A stretch of 64,000 bases of DNA from Sphingomonas bacterium (GCF_903642285.1 NZ_CAHJWJ010000009.1:40772-104771); one strand, 5' to 3'; positions 16,360 through 26,827 are shown, counted from the first letter of the stretch. Notes: a model not told the origin generated them from the sequence alone. Made by a program: numbers and translations.

Positions 16360-18111
16360 CTAAGCCGCCACCCCCACCCGCTGGTCGAACAACGCCTTCA
16401 AGTCCTTTTTCAGGATCTTCCCGTTCGCGTTGCGCGGCAGCGTCGCCTCGACGAACCGAATCGCCACCGGGACCTTGAACCCGGCAAGCCGCTCGCGCAC
16501 CCACGCCTGCAATTCCGACTCGGTCGCGTGCTCGCCGGGTGCCAGATGGACGACCGCGGCGGGTTCCTCGCCCAAGGTGCGGTGAGCCAGGCCGATCAGC
16601 GCGCAGTCGGTGACGGCGGGGTGCGCGTAGAGGGCGTTTTCGACTTCGATCGAATAGATATTCTCGCCGCCGCGGATCACGATGTCCTTCGCGCGGTCGA
16701 CGATGGTGCAGAAACCCTCGTCGTCGATCGTTGCCAGATCGCCGGTGCGGACCCAGCCGTCGATGAAGGTCGCCGCGGTCGCTTCGGGCTTGTTCCAATA
16801 GCCGGCGACGATCATCGGGCCCCGCGCCCATAATTCGCCGATGTCGCCGGGCGGCACTTCGCCGACGCCATCCTCGCCGACGATCTTCAGGTCCGCGACC
16901 GCGACCGCGGCCCCGGCGCTCGACGGTCGGTTGAGATAATCCTCCGCGACGTTGCTCGTCACCGTCGCCATCGTCTCGGTCATGCCCCAGCCATTCGTCG
17001 GCAGCGCGCCGAATTCGGCATGGATACGTCGCACCAGTTCGGGCGCGGACGGCGCACCGCCATAGGCGATCGAGTCGAGGCTGGAGAGATCGTAGTTCGC
17101 GCGGTCGGGATGTTCGAGCAACTGCCACGCGATCGTCGGCACGCCGCCGGTGACGTTCACCTTCTCCCGCTCGATCAGTTCCATCGCGCGGACCGTGTCC
17201 CAGCGGCGCATGAAGACCATCGATCCGCCGGTCGCGATCGTCCCCATCATCGCCGACGAACAGGCCGTGACGTGGAACAGCGGAATGACGGTCAGCGCGG
17301 TGCGCGGTGTCGGCTCCGGCGGCACGACCCCGCGCCGCAGCGCCGCGCGTGCCGAGGCATAGCCCGACGACAGGATATTGGTCATCAGGTTGCGGTGCGT
17401 GCCGAGCGCTCCCTTCGGCGCGCCGGTCGTACCGCTGGTGTAGAAGATCGTCGCCGGATCGTCGGGCGCGATCGCGGCGGTGGGGATCGCTCGATCGGGC
17501 AGGCGCGCCCAGTCGTGCGGGGTCCCGATCGAATCCTCCAGTCGGAGGGCCCCCTCCCCCACCGCGGTCGAGGCACGGCTGACGATGATGTGACGCAGTC
17601 CGGGCAACGCGGGATAATGCGGCGCCAGGCGCGTATGGCGCTCGTCGTCGACGACCAGCACCGATGCGCCGGAGTCGGACAAGCCATATTCCAGCTCCGC
17701 CCCCGTCCACCACGCGTTGAGCGGCACGACGATCGCGCCGAGGCTGGCCGCGGCGAAGAATATGACGGGCCATTCGGGCAGGTTGCGCATCGCCAGCGCG
17801 ACGCGGTCGCCGCGCCGGACGTCCAATGACAGCAGATGTTCGGCAAAGGCCGCGGTGGCGCGGTAATTCGCCTCATAGGTGACGCGCTCGTCGTCCAGGA
17901 TGGTGAACAGCCGATCGCCATGCGCGCGTGCCGCGGTCGCGAGCCAGGCGAGCGAAGGCGGCGCGTTCTTCCACACCCGGGTCGGCACGCCGCGGATGGC
18001 GACCGTCTCCATTTCGAACTTCGCGCCCGGCGCGGTCAGCGCCGTGCGAGCGGCGTCCATCGACATGGCGGGCCACTCCGGATCGATCGCGACGATCGGG
18101 TCATCATTCAC
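16360..18111 (-). CDS. Class I adenylate-forming acyl-CoA ligase
   Basis: 583 residues. Activates a carboxylic acid to acyl-AMP then acyl-CoA. Core motifs: FYTSGTTGAPKGALGTHRN (P-loop), GWGMTET, VRTGDLATIDDEGF and the C-terminal catalytic lysine in NANGKILKKDL. The substrate cannot be read from sequence; its place beside beta-oxidation genes suggests a fatty or aromatic acid. GTG start at 18111. Divergent from the serine hydrolase gene over 115 bases. Confidence 0.9.
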   Translation of the reverse strand: MNDDPIVAIDPEWPAMSMDAARTALTAPGAKFEMETVAIRGVPTRVWKNAPPSLAWLATAARAHGDRLFTILDDERVTYEANYRATAAFAEHLLSLDVRRGDRVALAMRNLPEWPVIFFAAASLGAIVVPLNAWWTGAELEYGLSDSGASVLVVDDERHTRLAPHYPALPGLRHIIVSRASTAVGEGALRLEDSIGTPHDWARLPDRAIPTAAIAPDDPATIFYTSGTTGAPKGALGTHRNLMTNILSSGYASARAALRRGVVPPEPTPRTALTVIPLFHVTACSSAMMGTIATGGSMVFMRRWDTVRAMELIEREKVNVTGGVPTIAWQLLEHPDRANYDLSSLDSIAYGGAPSAPELVRRIHAEFGALPTNGWGMTETMATVTSNVAEDYLNRPSSAGAAVAVADLKIVGEDGVGEVPPGDIGELWARGPMIVAGYWNKPEATAATFIDGWVRTGDLATIDDEGFCTIVDRAKDIVIRGGENIYSIEVENALYAHPAVTDCALIGLAHRTLGEEPAAVVHLAPGEHATESELQAWVRERLAGFKVPVAIRFVEATLPRNANGKILKKDLKALFDQRVGVAA

Positions 18112-18226
18112 GCATACATCTCCGAACTTGAAGGTCGGGTTTGCCCCGACGTCGATTTATGGCGAGGTTAGTGTTGATTCAGGGCGCGCTCAAGGCAATA
18201 GGGGCGACACGGTTAGAAACGAGGGT

Positions 18227-19474
18227 ATGGATCAGCGCGTGACGACGACCACCTCCCCCACCCGCGGGTTCGATGCCGGTCGGCTGGCGGCGATCGATGC
18301 GTTCGTGAAGGCACGCTATCTCGACAGCGGACTGCTGCCCCATGCGCAATTGCTGGTCGCACAAAGCGGCGAGATCGCGCATTTCTCACACCAGGGCGCA
18401 GGCCGTGCGACGGATTCGAAGGGCGGCGGCGCGACGATCGACGAATCGTCGCTGTTCCGGATCGCGTCGATGACCAAGCCGATCACCTCGATCGCATTCA
18501 TGATGTTGGTGGAGGAGGGCAAGGTTGCGCTCGACACGCCGGTGCACCATGTCCTGCCCGAGCTGAAGGGCATTGGCGTCTACGATGGCGGTGGCGCGGG
18601 GGTACCGTTCCGGACGAAGCCGACCACCGAACCGATGCGGATGGCCGACCTGCTGCGGCATACCTCGGGGCTGACGTACAGCTTCCAGAACCGGTCGAAC
18701 ATCGATGCCGCGTACCGGACGGGACGGATCGAAAGCTGGCATGGCCAGCTCGACTTGCAGGGACTGGTCGCCGCGCTAGCCGATATCCCGCTCGAATTCT
18801 CGCCGGGCACGGCGTGGAATTACTCGGTGTCGACCGATGTGCTCGGCGCGGTGGTCGAACGCGTTTCGGGGCAGGCGCTCGACGATTTCTTCCGCACGCG
18901 CATCTTCGCCCCGCTCGGCATGGACGACACGTTCTTTGCGGTGCCGCCGGACAAGATCGACCGGTTGACCGATTGCTGGACGTTCGATCCGGCAAAGGGC
19001 CGCGTGATTTACGACCGCGGTGCGGAGAGCATCTGGAGCCGCCAGCCGAAAATGCTTTCGGGCGGCGGCGGGCTGGTGTCGAGCGCGCTGGATTACCACC
19101 GTTTCTGCCGGATGTGCCTTGGCGGCGGGACGCTGGACGGCGTACGGCTGATCGGTCGCAAGACGCTGGAGCTTATGACGCAGAATCATTTGCCCGGCGG
19201 CGGCGATCTGGCGAGCCTGTCCAAATCGCTGTTCAGCGAGACCACCAATGCCGGCACCGGTTTCGGCCTCGGTTTCGCGGTCACGATCGATCCGGCGCGG
19301 TCGATGGTGCCCGGATCGGTCGGCGAATATTATTGGGGCGGCATGTTCTCGACCGCGTTCTTCGTCGATCCGGTCGAGCAGGTGTCGATGGTCTTCATGA
19401 CGCAATTGTCGCCGAGCACGCTTTACCCGATCCGTCGCGAACTGAAGACGATGATCTACGCCGCACTGAATTAG
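18227..19474 (+). CDS. Serine hydrolase, beta-lactamase/esterase (class C) family
   Basis: 415 residues from the ATG at 18227 (GTG 18239 is a possible alternative start). The catalytic SxxK motif is in [15 protein letters not shown], a YxN motif in WNYSVSTDV, and an HTSGL motif in [12 protein letters not shown]. No signal peptide is seen, fitting EstB-like esterases more than secreted beta-lactamases. Followed by a mirror repeat and then fadJ on the same strand; an esterase feeding acids to the beta-oxidation genes is a reasonable reading. Confidence 0.85.
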   Translation: MDQRVTTTTSPTRGFDAGRLAAIDAFVKARYLDSGLLPHAQLLVAQSGEIAHFSHQGAGRATDSKGGGATIDESSLFRIASMTKPITSIAFMMLVEEGKVALDTPVHHVLPELKGIGVYDGGGAGVPFRTKPTTEPMRMADLLRHTSGLTYSFQNRSNIDAAYRTGRIESWHGQLDLQGLVAALADIPLEFSPGTAWNYSVSTDVLGAVVERVSGQALDDFFRTRIFAPLGMDDTFFAVPPDKIDRLTDCWTFDPAKGRVIYDRGAESIWSRQPKMLSGGGGLVSSALDYHRFCRMCLGGGTLDGVRLIGRKTLELMTQNHLPGGGDLASLSKSLFSETTNAGTGFGLGFAVTIDPARSMVPGSVGEYYWGGMFSTAFFVDPVEQVSMVFMTQLSPSTLYPIRRELKTMIYAALN

Positions 19475-19482
19475 TCTTGCTT

Positions 19483-19565
19483 CGTCATCCCGGGCTCGTC
19501 CCGGGATCCAGAGTCGCTGACGATCCGCCTTGTGGCTCTGGATGCCGGGACGAGCCCGGCATGAC
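19483..19565. repeat. Mirror-image intergenic repeat, family A copy 1
   Basis: Two inverted arms: CGTCATCCCGGGCTCGTCC and its counterpart GGGACGAGCCCGGCATGACG, separated by a variable middle flanked by CCAGAG/CTCTGG. Each arm contains its own small palindrome. Lies between the serine hydrolase and fadJ, just ahead of the fadJ ribosome site. Confidence 0.85.
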
Positions 19566-19587
19566 GGAATCTATCAGGAGCAATACC

Positions 19588-21603
19588 ATGACCAGCCCGA
19601 TCCGCACCGAACGCCATGACGACGTCATGGTCATCATATCCGACAACCCGCCCGTCAACGCGCTCGGCGCGGCTGTCCGTCAGGGACTGGCGGCTGCGAT
19701 CACCGAAGGTCTGGACGACGACGCCATCGCTGCGATGGTCATCCGCTGCGACGGTCGCACGTTCTTCGCCGGCGCTGACATCACCGAATTCGGCAAGCCG
19801 ATGCAGGAGCCGGGCTTGCCGACCGTCGTCGACATGATCGAAGCGTCGTCAAAGCCGGTCGTCGCGGCGATCCACGGCACCGCGCTGGGCGGCGGATGCG
19901 AGGTCACGCTCGGCTGCCATTACCGTGTCGCAACCCCGTCGGCGAAGATCGGCACGCCCGAAGTGAAGCTCGGCCTGCTGCCCGGCGCGGGCGGCACGCA
20001 GCGTATCCCACGGATCGCCGGCGTCGCGCTCGCGCTGGAAATGACCGCGAAGGGTGATCCGATCTCCGCGAAGAAGGCGCTCGACGCCGGGCTGGTGGAC
20101 AGGATCGTCGGCGAGGATACGCTGGCCGAGGATGCCATCGCCTTCGCGCGCGAGATGGCGGAGCACCGCCCCCTGCCCCGCGCGTCGGAGAAAATCGCGA
20201 AGCCCGACCCCGACGCCGTCGCCGCGTTCAGGAAGGAGAACGCCCGCCGCTTCCGCGGATTCGAGGCACCCGCCGCGAACATCGCCTGTGTCGAGAAGGC
20301 GGCGGACGGATCGAGCTTCGCCGACGGCATCGCGTTCGAGCGGTCGGAATTCATGCGGCTGATGTCGGGCACCCAGTCCGCGGCGCAGCGCCATCTGTTC
20401 TTCGCCGAGCGCCAGGCCGCGAAGGTCGACGACGTGCCGACCGACGTGAAGCTTCGCCCGATCAACAAGGTCGGCGTGATCGGTGCCGGCACGATGGGCG
20501 GCGGTATCGCGATGAACTTCTTGTCGGCGGGGGTCCCGGTGACGATCGTCGAGATGCAGCAGGAGGCGCTCGATCGCGGTGCGGGCGTCATCCGCAAGAA
20601 TTACGAGGCGACCGCGGCGAAGGGCCGGATGAAGCCCGAACAGGTCGAGGCCGCGATGGGCGCGCTGACGCCGACGCTCGATTTCGCCGCGCTCGCGGAA
20701 TGCGACCTCGTCATCGAGGCGGTGTACGAGAATATGGACGTCAAGAAGGACATCTTCACGAAGCTCGACACGCTATGCAAGCCGGGCGCGATCCTGGCGT
20801 CGAACACGTCGTATCTGAACGTCGACGAGATCGCCGCCTGCACCAAGCGTCCCGAAGACGTGGTCGGCATGCATTTCTTCTCGCCCGCCAACGTCATGAA
20901 ACTGCTCGAAGTGGTCCGCGGCGAGAAGACCGGACCCGACGTGCTGGCGACCGTCATGGCGCTGGCGAAAAAGATCAAGAAGGTCGCGGTGGTAGCCGGT
21001 GTCACCTACGGCTTCATCGGCAACCGCATGCTGATGCCGCGCCAGGTCGAGGCGATGAAGCTGCTGATGGAGGGTGCCACGCCCGAACAGATCGACAAGG
21101 TCCATGTCGCGTTCGGGATGCCGATGGGGCCGTTCCAGATGAGCGATCTCGCCGGCGTCGATATCGGCTGGCACCGCGACCCGACCCGGATCGAAAGCAT
21201 CCGCGACGCGCTCGCCGCCGAGGGACGCTGGGGGCAGAAAACGGGGAAGGGGTTCTACGATTACGACGAGAAGCGTCAGCCGACACCTTCGCCGCGCGTC
21301 GCCGAGATCGTCGCGGATTTCCGCGCGAAGACCGGCACGCCGCAGCACGAGATCACCGATCAGGAGATCGTCGAGCGCACGTTATACCCGATGGTCAACG
21401 AAGGCGCGCTGATCCTGGAAGAAGGCAAGGCGCAGCGCGCGTCGGACGTCGATGTCGTGTGGATCTACGGCTATGGCTGGCCGGTCTATCGCGGCGGCCC
21501 GATGTTCTGGGCGCAGAGCGAGGGATACGACAAGGTCGTCGCAGGGCTCGAGAAGCACGGCTTCGCGGTCGCGGAGAGTCTGCGGGATGGGACGATCAAG
21601 TGA
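19588..21603 (+). CDS. fadJ: Bifunctional enoyl-CoA hydratase / 3-hydroxyacyl-CoA dehydrogenase
   Basis: Two central beta-oxidation steps in one 671-residue protein. The N-terminal crotonase domain (about 1-190) has [17 protein letters not shown] and [14 protein letters not shown]; the NAD-binding domain begins near residue 293 with [17 protein letters not shown], and 3HCDH C-terminal domains carry [15 protein letters not shown]. Start ATG 19588 has AGGAG 7 bases upstream; the frame is open another 770 bases upstream through the preceding gene, which is a shadow. No thiolase gene is adjacent in this window. Confidence 0.95.
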   Translation: MTSPIRTERHDDVMVIISDNPPVNALGAAVRQGLAAAITEGLDDDAIAAMVIRCDGRTFFAGADITEFGKPMQEPGLPTVVDMIEASSKPVVAAIHGTALGGGCEVTLGCHYRVATPSAKIGTPEVKLGLLPGAGGTQRIPRIAGVALALEMTAKGDPISAKKALDAGLVDRIVGEDTLAEDAIAFAREMAEHRPLPRASEKIAKPDPDAVAAFRKENARRFRGFEAPAANIACVEKAADGSSFADGIAFERSEFMRLMSGTQSAAQRHLFFAERQAAKVDDVPTDVKLRPINKVGVIGAGTMGGGIAMNFLSAGVPVTIVEMQQEALDRGAGVIRKNYEATAAKGRMKPEQVEAAMGALTPTLDFAALAECDLVIEAVYENMDVKKDIFTKLDTLCKPGAILASNTSYLNVDEIAACTKRPEDVVGMHFFSPANVMKLLEVVRGEKTGPDVLATVMALAKKIKKVAVVAGVTYGFIGNRMLMPRQVEAMKLLMEGATPEQIDKVHVAFGMPMGPFQMSDLAGVDIGWHRDPTRIESIRDALAAEGRWGQKTGKGFYDYDEKRQPTPSPRVAEIVADFRAKTGTPQHEITDQEIVERTLYPMVNEGALILEEGKAQRASDVDVVWIYGYGWPVYRGGPMFWAQSEGYDKVVAGLEKHGFAVAESLRDGTIK

Positions 21604-21620
21604 CGACGTCGGGTCCCCTG

Positions 21621-21703
21621 CGTCACCCCGGCCTCGTGCCGGGGTCCAGAGCCCCAAGCGCGACGTCTGTGGCTCTAGATGCCGGGACAAGCCCGGCATG
21701 ACG
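21621..21703. repeat. Mirror-image intergenic repeat, family A copy 2
   Basis: Variant with CGTCACCCCGGCCTCGTGCC in the left arm and GGGACAAGCCCGGCATGACG in the right arm, around GTCCAGAG/GGCTCTAGA. It fills the fadJ to acyl-CoA dehydrogenase junction. Confidence 0.85.
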
Positions 21704-21713
21704 GGAGAGTAGA

Positions 21714-22907
21714 ATGACCGACATCAGCATCGACCAGTTCCGCACCGAAACACGCGCCTGGCTGGCGGACAATTGCCCGCCCGAAATGCGCGAGCCGCTG
21801 CGCAGCGACAAGGATGCCTGTTGGGGCGGCCGCAGCTACGATCCCGCCGCCAATCCGCCCCAGGCGGCATGGCTGAAGGTGATGGGTGAACGCGGCTGGA
21901 CGGTCCCCGATTGGCCGACGACCTATGGCGGCGGCGGCCTGACCCCCGCGCAGACCAAGGTCCTGCGCGAGGAGATGGCGGCGATCCGCGCGCGCAATCC
22001 GCTCAATTCGTTCGGCATCTCGATGCTCGGGCCGGCGCTCCTGAAATACGGCACCGAAGCGCAGAAGCTGGACCACCTGCCCAAGATCGCGCGCGGCGAG
22101 ATCCGCTGGTGCCAGGGCTATAGCGAACCCAATGCGGGCTCCGATCTCGCCGGCCTGGCGACATCGGCGGACGATGCGGGCGATCACTACGTCATCAACG
22201 GCCAGAAGGTGTGGACCAGTTACGCCGACAAGGCCGACTGGATCTTCTGCCTGGTCCGCACCAGCAAGGAATCGAAGCAGGGCGGAATCAGTTTCGTGCT
22301 GTTCGACATGGCCTCCCCCGGCGTCTCGACCAAGCCGATCCTGTTGATATCGGGCTATTCGCCGTTCTGCGAAACGTTCTTCGATGACGTGAAGGTGCCC
22401 AAAAACCAGCGCGTGCACGAAGAGAACAAGGGCTGGGACGTCGCGAAATACCTGCTCGGCCATGAGCGCGAGATGATCTCCGGCATGGGGCTGGCTTCGT
22501 CGAGCGGCAATCCGCTGATCGAGGGTGCGCTGGCGACGGTGGGTCTCGATCATGATGGCCGTCTTGCCGACCCTCTGCTGCGCGGCGCGATCGCTTTGTT
22601 CGAAGTGCGGGCGAAGGCGTTCGGGGCGATGTCGGAACGCTTCATCGACCAGTTGAAGGCGGGCCAGGCACACCCCGCGCAGCCGAGCATGATGAAATAT
22701 TACGGTACCGAATTGAACAAGAGCCGATACGAACTGATGATGGCGGCGGGCGGATCGGACTCGCTGGAATGGGAAAGCGATGGCTCGGATGGCGGTCGCG
22801 ATGCGCGCGCCTGGCTGCGGACGAAGGCGAATTCGATCGAGGGCGGGACGAGCGAGGTTCAGCTGAACATCATCGCCAAGCGGATCCTGGAATTGCCTGG
22901 GGCGTAA
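21714..22907 (+). CDS. Acyl-CoA dehydrogenase
   Basis: FAD-dependent alpha,beta-desaturation of an acyl-CoA. 397 residues. Typical stretches: RWCQGYSEPNAGSDLAGLAT (flavin site), NGQKVWTSYADKADWIFCLV, and the C-terminal IEGGTSEVQLNIIAKRIL. ATG at 21714 with GGGAG a few bases upstream. Followed by a second acyl-CoA dehydrogenase; paired genes of this kind often encode the two halves of a heteromeric steroid-CoA or branched-chain dehydrogenase, so a heterotetramer is possible. Confidence 0.92.
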   Translation: MTDISIDQFRTETRAWLADNCPPEMREPLRSDKDACWGGRSYDPAANPPQAAWLKVMGERGWTVPDWPTTYGGGGLTPAQTKVLREEMAAIRARNPLNSFGISMLGPALLKYGTEAQKLDHLPKIARGEIRWCQGYSEPNAGSDLAGLATSADDAGDHYVINGQKVWTSYADKADWIFCLVRTSKESKQGGISFVLFDMASPGVSTKPILLISGYSPFCETFFDDVKVPKNQRVHEENKGWDVAKYLLGHEREMISGMGLASSSGNPLIEGALATVGLDHDGRLADPLLRGAIALFEVRAKAFGAMSERFIDQLKAGQAHPAQPSMMKYYGTELNKSRYELMMAAGGSDSLEWESDGSDGGRDARAWLRTKANSIEGGTSEVQLNIIAKRILELPGA

Positions 22908-22919
22908 ACCAGTCCCCAC

Positions 22920-23002
22920 CGTCACCCCGGCCTTGTGCCGGGGTCCAGAGCAAACAGCGCCACGCCCGGAACCCTGGATCCCGGCACGAGGCCGGGATGA
23001 CG
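22920..23002. repeat. Mirror-image intergenic repeat, family A copy 3
   Basis: CGTCACCCCGGCCTTGTGCC left arm, GGCACGAGGCCGGGATGACG right arm. It occupies the junction between the two acyl-CoA dehydrogenase genes, ending 10 bases before the second start. Confidence 0.85.
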
Positions 23003-23012
23003 AGAAGATGAA

Positions 23013-24140
23013 ATGCCACTGTATCTGACCGAAGACCAGACCGCCCTCCAGGATACGATCCGTGACTTCGTCGCCGACGCGGCCCCCGTCAGCCACATGC
23101 GCAAACTGCGCGACGACAAGGACCCGACCGGCTTCAGCCGCGACTTATGGAAGCAGTTCGCGGAAATGGGCTTTACCGGCATCCTGGTCGGCGAGGACCA
23201 GGGCGGGCTCGGCATGGGGCATGTCGAGGCGGGCGTGGTGCTGGAGGAAATCGGGCGCAACCTGTCGCCCTCCCCGTTCCTGACGACGGCAGTGGCGACG
23301 GTCGCGGCGCTGAAGGGCACCGCGGCGGCGGATCGCTGGTTTCCCGGGATCGTTGCGGGCGATACCGTCGCCGCGCTGGCGATCGACGAGGGGGCCAAGC
23401 ACCGCGACAGCGTCGCGATGAAGGCGGAGCGGTCGGGCAATGGCTTCAGACTGACCGGCACCAAGCAGTTCGTGACGCATGGGCATGTCGCCGACCTGTT
23501 GATCGTCGCCGCACGGACCGCCGGATCGGCGAGCGATACGGACGGGATCACGCTGTTCGCGGTCGAGAAGGATGCGGCCGGATTGACCGCGACGCCCGAA
23601 CGGCTCGCCGATTCGAGCATCGCCGCGCGGCTGACGCTGGAGGGCGTGGAACTGGATGCCGATGCGGTGATCGGCGAGGTCGATTCGGGTCGCGCAGTCC
23701 TGGACCGGCTGCTGCGCGCGGGGCGGACCGGCGCATCGGCGGAACTGCTCGGCGTCGGCGGCGGCGCGATGGACATGACCGTCGGCTATCTCAAGCAACG
23801 AAAGCAGTTCGGTACGCTGATCGGCAGCTTCCAGGCGCTTCAGCACCGCGCCGCGCATCTCTACAGCGAAATGGAGGTCGCGCGCGCGGCGGTGCTGAAG
23901 GCGCAGCAGCTGCTGGACGCCGGATCGGACACGGCCGACGCCGCGGTCTCGGTCGCGAAGGCGATGACCGCGCTCGCGACCACGCTGTCGGTGCAGGAGG
24001 GCGTGCAGATGCATGGCGGCATCGGCATGACCGACGAATACGACATCGGCTTCTTCATGAAGCGCGCGCGGGTGCTGGCGGAGATGTTCGGCGACGCGAA
24101 CTTCCATGCCGACCGGCTGGCAGTCGCGGCGGGGTATTGA
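23013..24140 (+). CDS. Acyl-CoA dehydrogenase, second subunit-like
   Basis: 375 residues, shorter and more divergent in the flavin-binding region than its neighbour (FRLTGTKQFVTHGHVADLLIVAA in place of the usual substrate-loop text), with a conserved C-terminal helical domain (YLKQRKQFGTLIGSFQALQHR, QMHGGIGMTDEYDIG). Together with the preceding gene it resembles the alpha/beta ACAD pairs of cholate/steroid side-chain degradation; this pairing is inference. Confidence 0.88.
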   Translation: MPLYLTEDQTALQDTIRDFVADAAPVSHMRKLRDDKDPTGFSRDLWKQFAEMGFTGILVGEDQGGLGMGHVEAGVVLEEIGRNLSPSPFLTTAVATVAALKGTAAADRWFPGIVAGDTVAALAIDEGAKHRDSVAMKAERSGNGFRLTGTKQFVTHGHVADLLIVAARTAGSASDTDGITLFAVEKDAAGLTATPERLADSSIAARLTLEGVELDADAVIGEVDSGRAVLDRLLRAGRTGASAELLGVGGGAMDMTVGYLKQRKQFGTLIGSFQALQHRAAHLYSEMEVARAAVLKAQQLLDAGSDTADAAVSVAKAMTALATTLSVQEGVQMHGGIGMTDEYDIGFFMKRARVLAEMFGDANFHADRLAVAAGY

Positions 24141-24151
24141 ACTGAACAATC

Positions 24152-24170
24152 CTCCCCGGCACGGGGAGGA
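24152..24170. repeat. Short palindrome before the thioesterase gene
   Basis: CCTCCCCGGCACGGGGAGG: an 8-bp stem just upstream of the TesB ribosome site GGAGG (24173-24177). Its arms match the outer part of the element at 31890-31997. Confidence 0.55.
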
Positions 24171-24183
24171 ATGGAGGCTTGAT

Positions 24184-25059
24184 ATGACCGACCCCGCCCC
24201 CGCATCCCTCGCCCAGGGCCTCGTCGACCTCCTCGACGTCGAGGAGATCGACACCGACCTCTACCGCGGCGCGCGCCAGCCGGGCGGGGCCGGGCGCGTA
24301 TTCGGTGGGCAGGTCATCGGGCAGGCGCTGCAGGCGGCGCAGCGCTCCGTCGGGGAGCCCAAGACCGCGCATTCGCTTCACGCCTATTTCGTCCGGCCCG
24401 GCGACGAGGCGCACCCGATCATCTACCGCGTGGTGCGCGATTTCGACGGGCGCAGCTTCGCCAACCGGCGCGTGATCGCGATGCAAGGCGGCGTGCCGAT
24501 CCTCAACATGACCGCGTCGTTCCAGCCCCCGGAGGACGGCCTGCATCATCAGGACGCGATGCCCGACGTACCGGGTCCGGAATCGCTCAAATCCGAACGC
24601 GAATTGCGGCTGGACGTGATCGACCGCGTGCCCGAACGATACCGCGCTTTCATGCTTCGCCCGCGGCCTATCGACATTCGGCCGGTCTCGCCGCGCAGTT
24701 GGTTCGGCGACACGAAGCAGCAGCAGCCGCAATATAGCTGGTTCCGCATCTGCGCGCCCGTCGGCGACGATCCCGCGCTCCACCGCGCCATCCTGGCCTA
24801 TGCGTCGGACATGACGCTGCTGGGGACCTGTACGCTGGAGCACGGCGTCCACTGGCTGACCGACAATCTGCAGACCGCGAGCCTCGATCATGCGATCTGG
24901 CTGCACGAGCCGTTCCGCGCGGACGAATGGCTGCTCTACGCCACCGACAGCCCCTGGGCGGGGCATGCGCGCGGGTTCAACCGGGGGCAGGTGTTCGCCG
25001 CGGACGGGCGGCTGGTGGCGAGCGTCGCGCAGGAGGGGCTGATCAGGTTGCGGGAGTAA
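24184..25059 (+). CDS. Acyl-CoA thioesterase II (TesB family)
   Basis: Hydrolyses acyl-CoA to free acid and CoA. 291 residues with double hot-dog architecture: GRVFGGQVIGQALQAA and SLHAYFVRPGD in the first half, YASDMTLLGT and FNRGQVFAADGRLVASVAQEGL in the second. The ATG at 24184 follows TGGAGG by 7 bases. Last gene of the plus-strand beta-oxidation run. Confidence 0.92.
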   Translation: MTDPAPASLAQGLVDLLDVEEIDTDLYRGARQPGGAGRVFGGQVIGQALQAAQRSVGEPKTAHSLHAYFVRPGDEAHPIIYRVVRDFDGRSFANRRVIAMQGGVPILNMTASFQPPEDGLHHQDAMPDVPGPESLKSERELRLDVIDRVPERYRAFMLRPRPIDIRPVSPRSWFGDTKQQQPQYSWFRICAPVGDDPALHRAILAYASDMTLLGTCTLEHGVHWLTDNLQTASLDHAIWLHEPFRADEWLLYATDSPWAGHARGFNRGQVFAADGRLVASVAQEGLIRLRE

Positions 25060-25062
25060 TCC

Positions 25063-25143
25063 CGTGTTCCTGCGAACGCAGCAACCCGGAGCGGCGCGCG
25101 TCACGCTCGTGATCCTGGGCTCCTGCGTTTGCAGGAGAACACG
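25063..25143. repeat. Mirror-image intergenic repeat, family B copy 1
   Basis: CGTGTTCCTGCGAACGCAG left arm and CTGCGTTTGCAGGAGAACACG right arm, around TCACGCTCGTGA. It fills the space between the convergent TesB and SDR genes and could terminate both transcripts. Confidence 0.8.
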
Positions 25144-25145
25144 CG

Positions 25146-25943
25146 CTACACCGCCGTTCGCCCGTACTCCTGCTTCGTCACCGGATGGCTCGAAGACAGC
25201 CCGCCATCCACCGCGATCGCCTGACCGTTGACATAGCTTGCCGCATCGGACGCGAGGAACAGTGCGACTTCCGCCAGTTCCTCGGGCTGCGCACCGCGGC
25301 GAAGCGGGTTGAGGCGGCCGACCCGGTCCATCTTGCCCGCGTCGCGCGCGTAATCGAAGGTCGGTTTGGTCATCCCCGTCTCGGTCAGACCGGGGCAGAT
25401 CGCGTTGACGCGGACGTTCGATCCCGACAATTGCTGCGCGGAGACCTGCGCGAGATTGATGACGCCGGCCTTGGACGCCGAATAGGCCGGGGAGCCGGCA
25501 CCGGACCGGATGCCTGCGACGGACGCGGTCAGGACGATCGCGCCGCCCCCCCGTTTGGCGATCTCGGGCGCGGCGTGCTTGATCGCCAGGAATGGTCCGA
25601 TCAAATTCACCCGCAACACCTCGGTGATGAGCGCGACGTCGGTATCGAAGATGTTCGCCATGCCCCCCGAAATACCCGCGTTCGCGAACATGATGTCGAG
25701 GCCGCCGAACTGCTCCCCGGCCAGAGCGACCGCGCGCGCCACGTCTTGCTCGGCCCCCGCATCGATCCGGATCGCGACCGCGGTGCCGCCCGCGTCGGCG
25801 ATCATCCGGACGGTCTCGTCCGCCCCTTCGGTCCGGTCCGCGGCGACGACCATGCCGCCCTCGGCCGCGAACTGCCGGGCGGCGGCACGACCGATGCCCG
25901 AGCCCGCCCCGGTCACGACGATCGATTTATCGGTGAAGCGCAT
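25146..25943 (-). CDS. SDR family oxidoreductase
   Basis: 265 residues from the ATG at 25943 (AGGAGA 6 bases upstream). Rossmann [18 protein letters not shown] motif (FANAGISG), catalytic serine in [10 protein letters not shown] and YxxxK in [13 protein letters not shown]. Probably a 3-hydroxyacyl-CoA or related alcohol dehydrogenase in the surrounding acyl-CoA pathway; substrate unknown. Ends close to the next repeat and follows another SDR by 17 bases. Confidence 0.9.
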   Translation of the reverse strand: MRFTDKSIVVTGAGSGIGRAAARQFAAEGGMVVAADRTEGADETVRMIADAGGTAVAIRIDAGAEQDVARAVALAGEQFGGLDIMFANAGISGGMANIFDTDVALITEVLRVNLIGPFLAIKHAAPEIAKRGGGAIVLTASVAGIRSGAGSPAYSASKAGVINLAQVSAQQLSGSNVRVNAICPGLTETGMTKPTFDYARDAGKMDRVGRLNPLRRGAQPEELAEVALFLASDAASYVNGQAIAVDGGLSSSHPVTKQEYGRTAV

Positions 25944-25960
25944 GCGACTCTCCTGTGGCA

Positions 25961-26725
25961 TCAGATCGTCACTCCGCCATCGACGACGATCGTCTGTCCG
26001 GTCATGTAACTGCTTGCCGCGGACGCCAGGAACACGACCGCGCCGGCGATTTCGTGTGGTTCGCCGATCCGGCCGAGCGGCGTGGCGCGGTTGCGCGCGG
26101 CGACGGCCTTCTCGTCCTCCCATAGCGCCTTGGCGAAGTCGGTCCTGATCAGGCCGGGCGCGATGCAGTTCACGCGGACATTGTCGCCGCCGAATTCATG
26201 CGCCAGATTGCGGGCGAGTTGCATGTCCGCCGCCTTGGAAATCGCGTACGCGCCGATCGTCGCTGTTCCACGCAAACCGCCGATCGACGACACGATGATG
26301 ATCGATCCGTCCTTGCGCTCGCGCATGTCGGGCGCGACCATCGCGATCAGCCAGTGGTTGGAGACGATGTTGTTGTCGAGGACCTTGCGGAACTGATCGT
26401 CGCTGATCCCGGCCTGCGGGCCGTAATAGGGGTTCGATGCGGCGTTGCAGACCAGCACGTCGATCCGTCCGAACGCAGCACGGGTTTCGTCGACGAGCTG
26501 CTGCAACGCCGCCTTGTCGGAGAGGCCGGCCGCGACGGCGATCGCGGTCCCGTCGCCATATTCGCCGTTGAGTTCGGCAGCGACCGCGTCGCACGCGGCC
26601 TGCTTGCGGCTTGAGACGACGATCTTCGACCCGTGCGCCGCCATCTCGAACGCCGCGGCCTTGCCGATGCCGCGGGTCGAACCGGTGATGATCGCGACCT
26701 TGCCGGTCAGGTCGAATTGCGACAT
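25961..26725 (-). CDS. SDR family oxidoreductase
   Basis: 254 residues from the ATG at 26725. [15 protein letters not shown] binds NAD(P); [11 protein letters not shown] replaces the usual NAG motif; [21 protein letters not shown] carries the catalytic serine, tyrosine and lysine. The NPYYG signature is typical of the DHRS4-like subgroup found beside acyl-CoA dehydrogenase genes. Probably co-transcribed with the downstream SDR. Confidence 0.9.
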   Translation of the reverse strand: MSQFDLTGKVAIITGSTRGIGKAAAFEMAAHGSKIVVSSRKQAACDAVAAELNGEYGDGTAIAVAAGLSDKAALQQLVDETRAAFGRIDVLVCNAASNPYYGPQAGISDDQFRKVLDNNIVSNHWLIAMVAPDMRERKDGSIIIVSSIGGLRGTATIGAYAISKAADMQLARNLAHEFGGDNVRVNCIAPGLIRTDFAKALWEDEKAVAARNRATPLGRIGEPHEIAGAVVFLASAASSYMTGQTIVVDGGVTI

Positions 26726-26745
26726 CTGTATCTTCCACTCTACGG

Positions 26746-26822
26746 TCTCCTGCGAACGCAGGAGCCCAGGGTTAATTCGCGTGACGCTCGTGACCCTGGG
26801 TTCCTGCGTTCGCAGGAACACG
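26746..26822. repeat. Mirror-image intergenic repeat, family B copy 2
   Basis: CTCCTGCGAACGCAGGAGCCC left side and GGTTCCTGCGTTCGCAGGAAC right side around GTGACGCTCGTGA; the same unit as 25063-25143. Lies between the SDR and phosphotransferase genes. Confidence 0.85.
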
Positions 26823-26827
26823 AAGGT

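Noticed and set aside
18814..19587. In-frame upstream extension of fadJ through the serine hydrolase gene
   Set aside because: The hydrolase is coded in another frame with good motifs, and fadJ has a ribosome site and a natural N-terminus at 19588.
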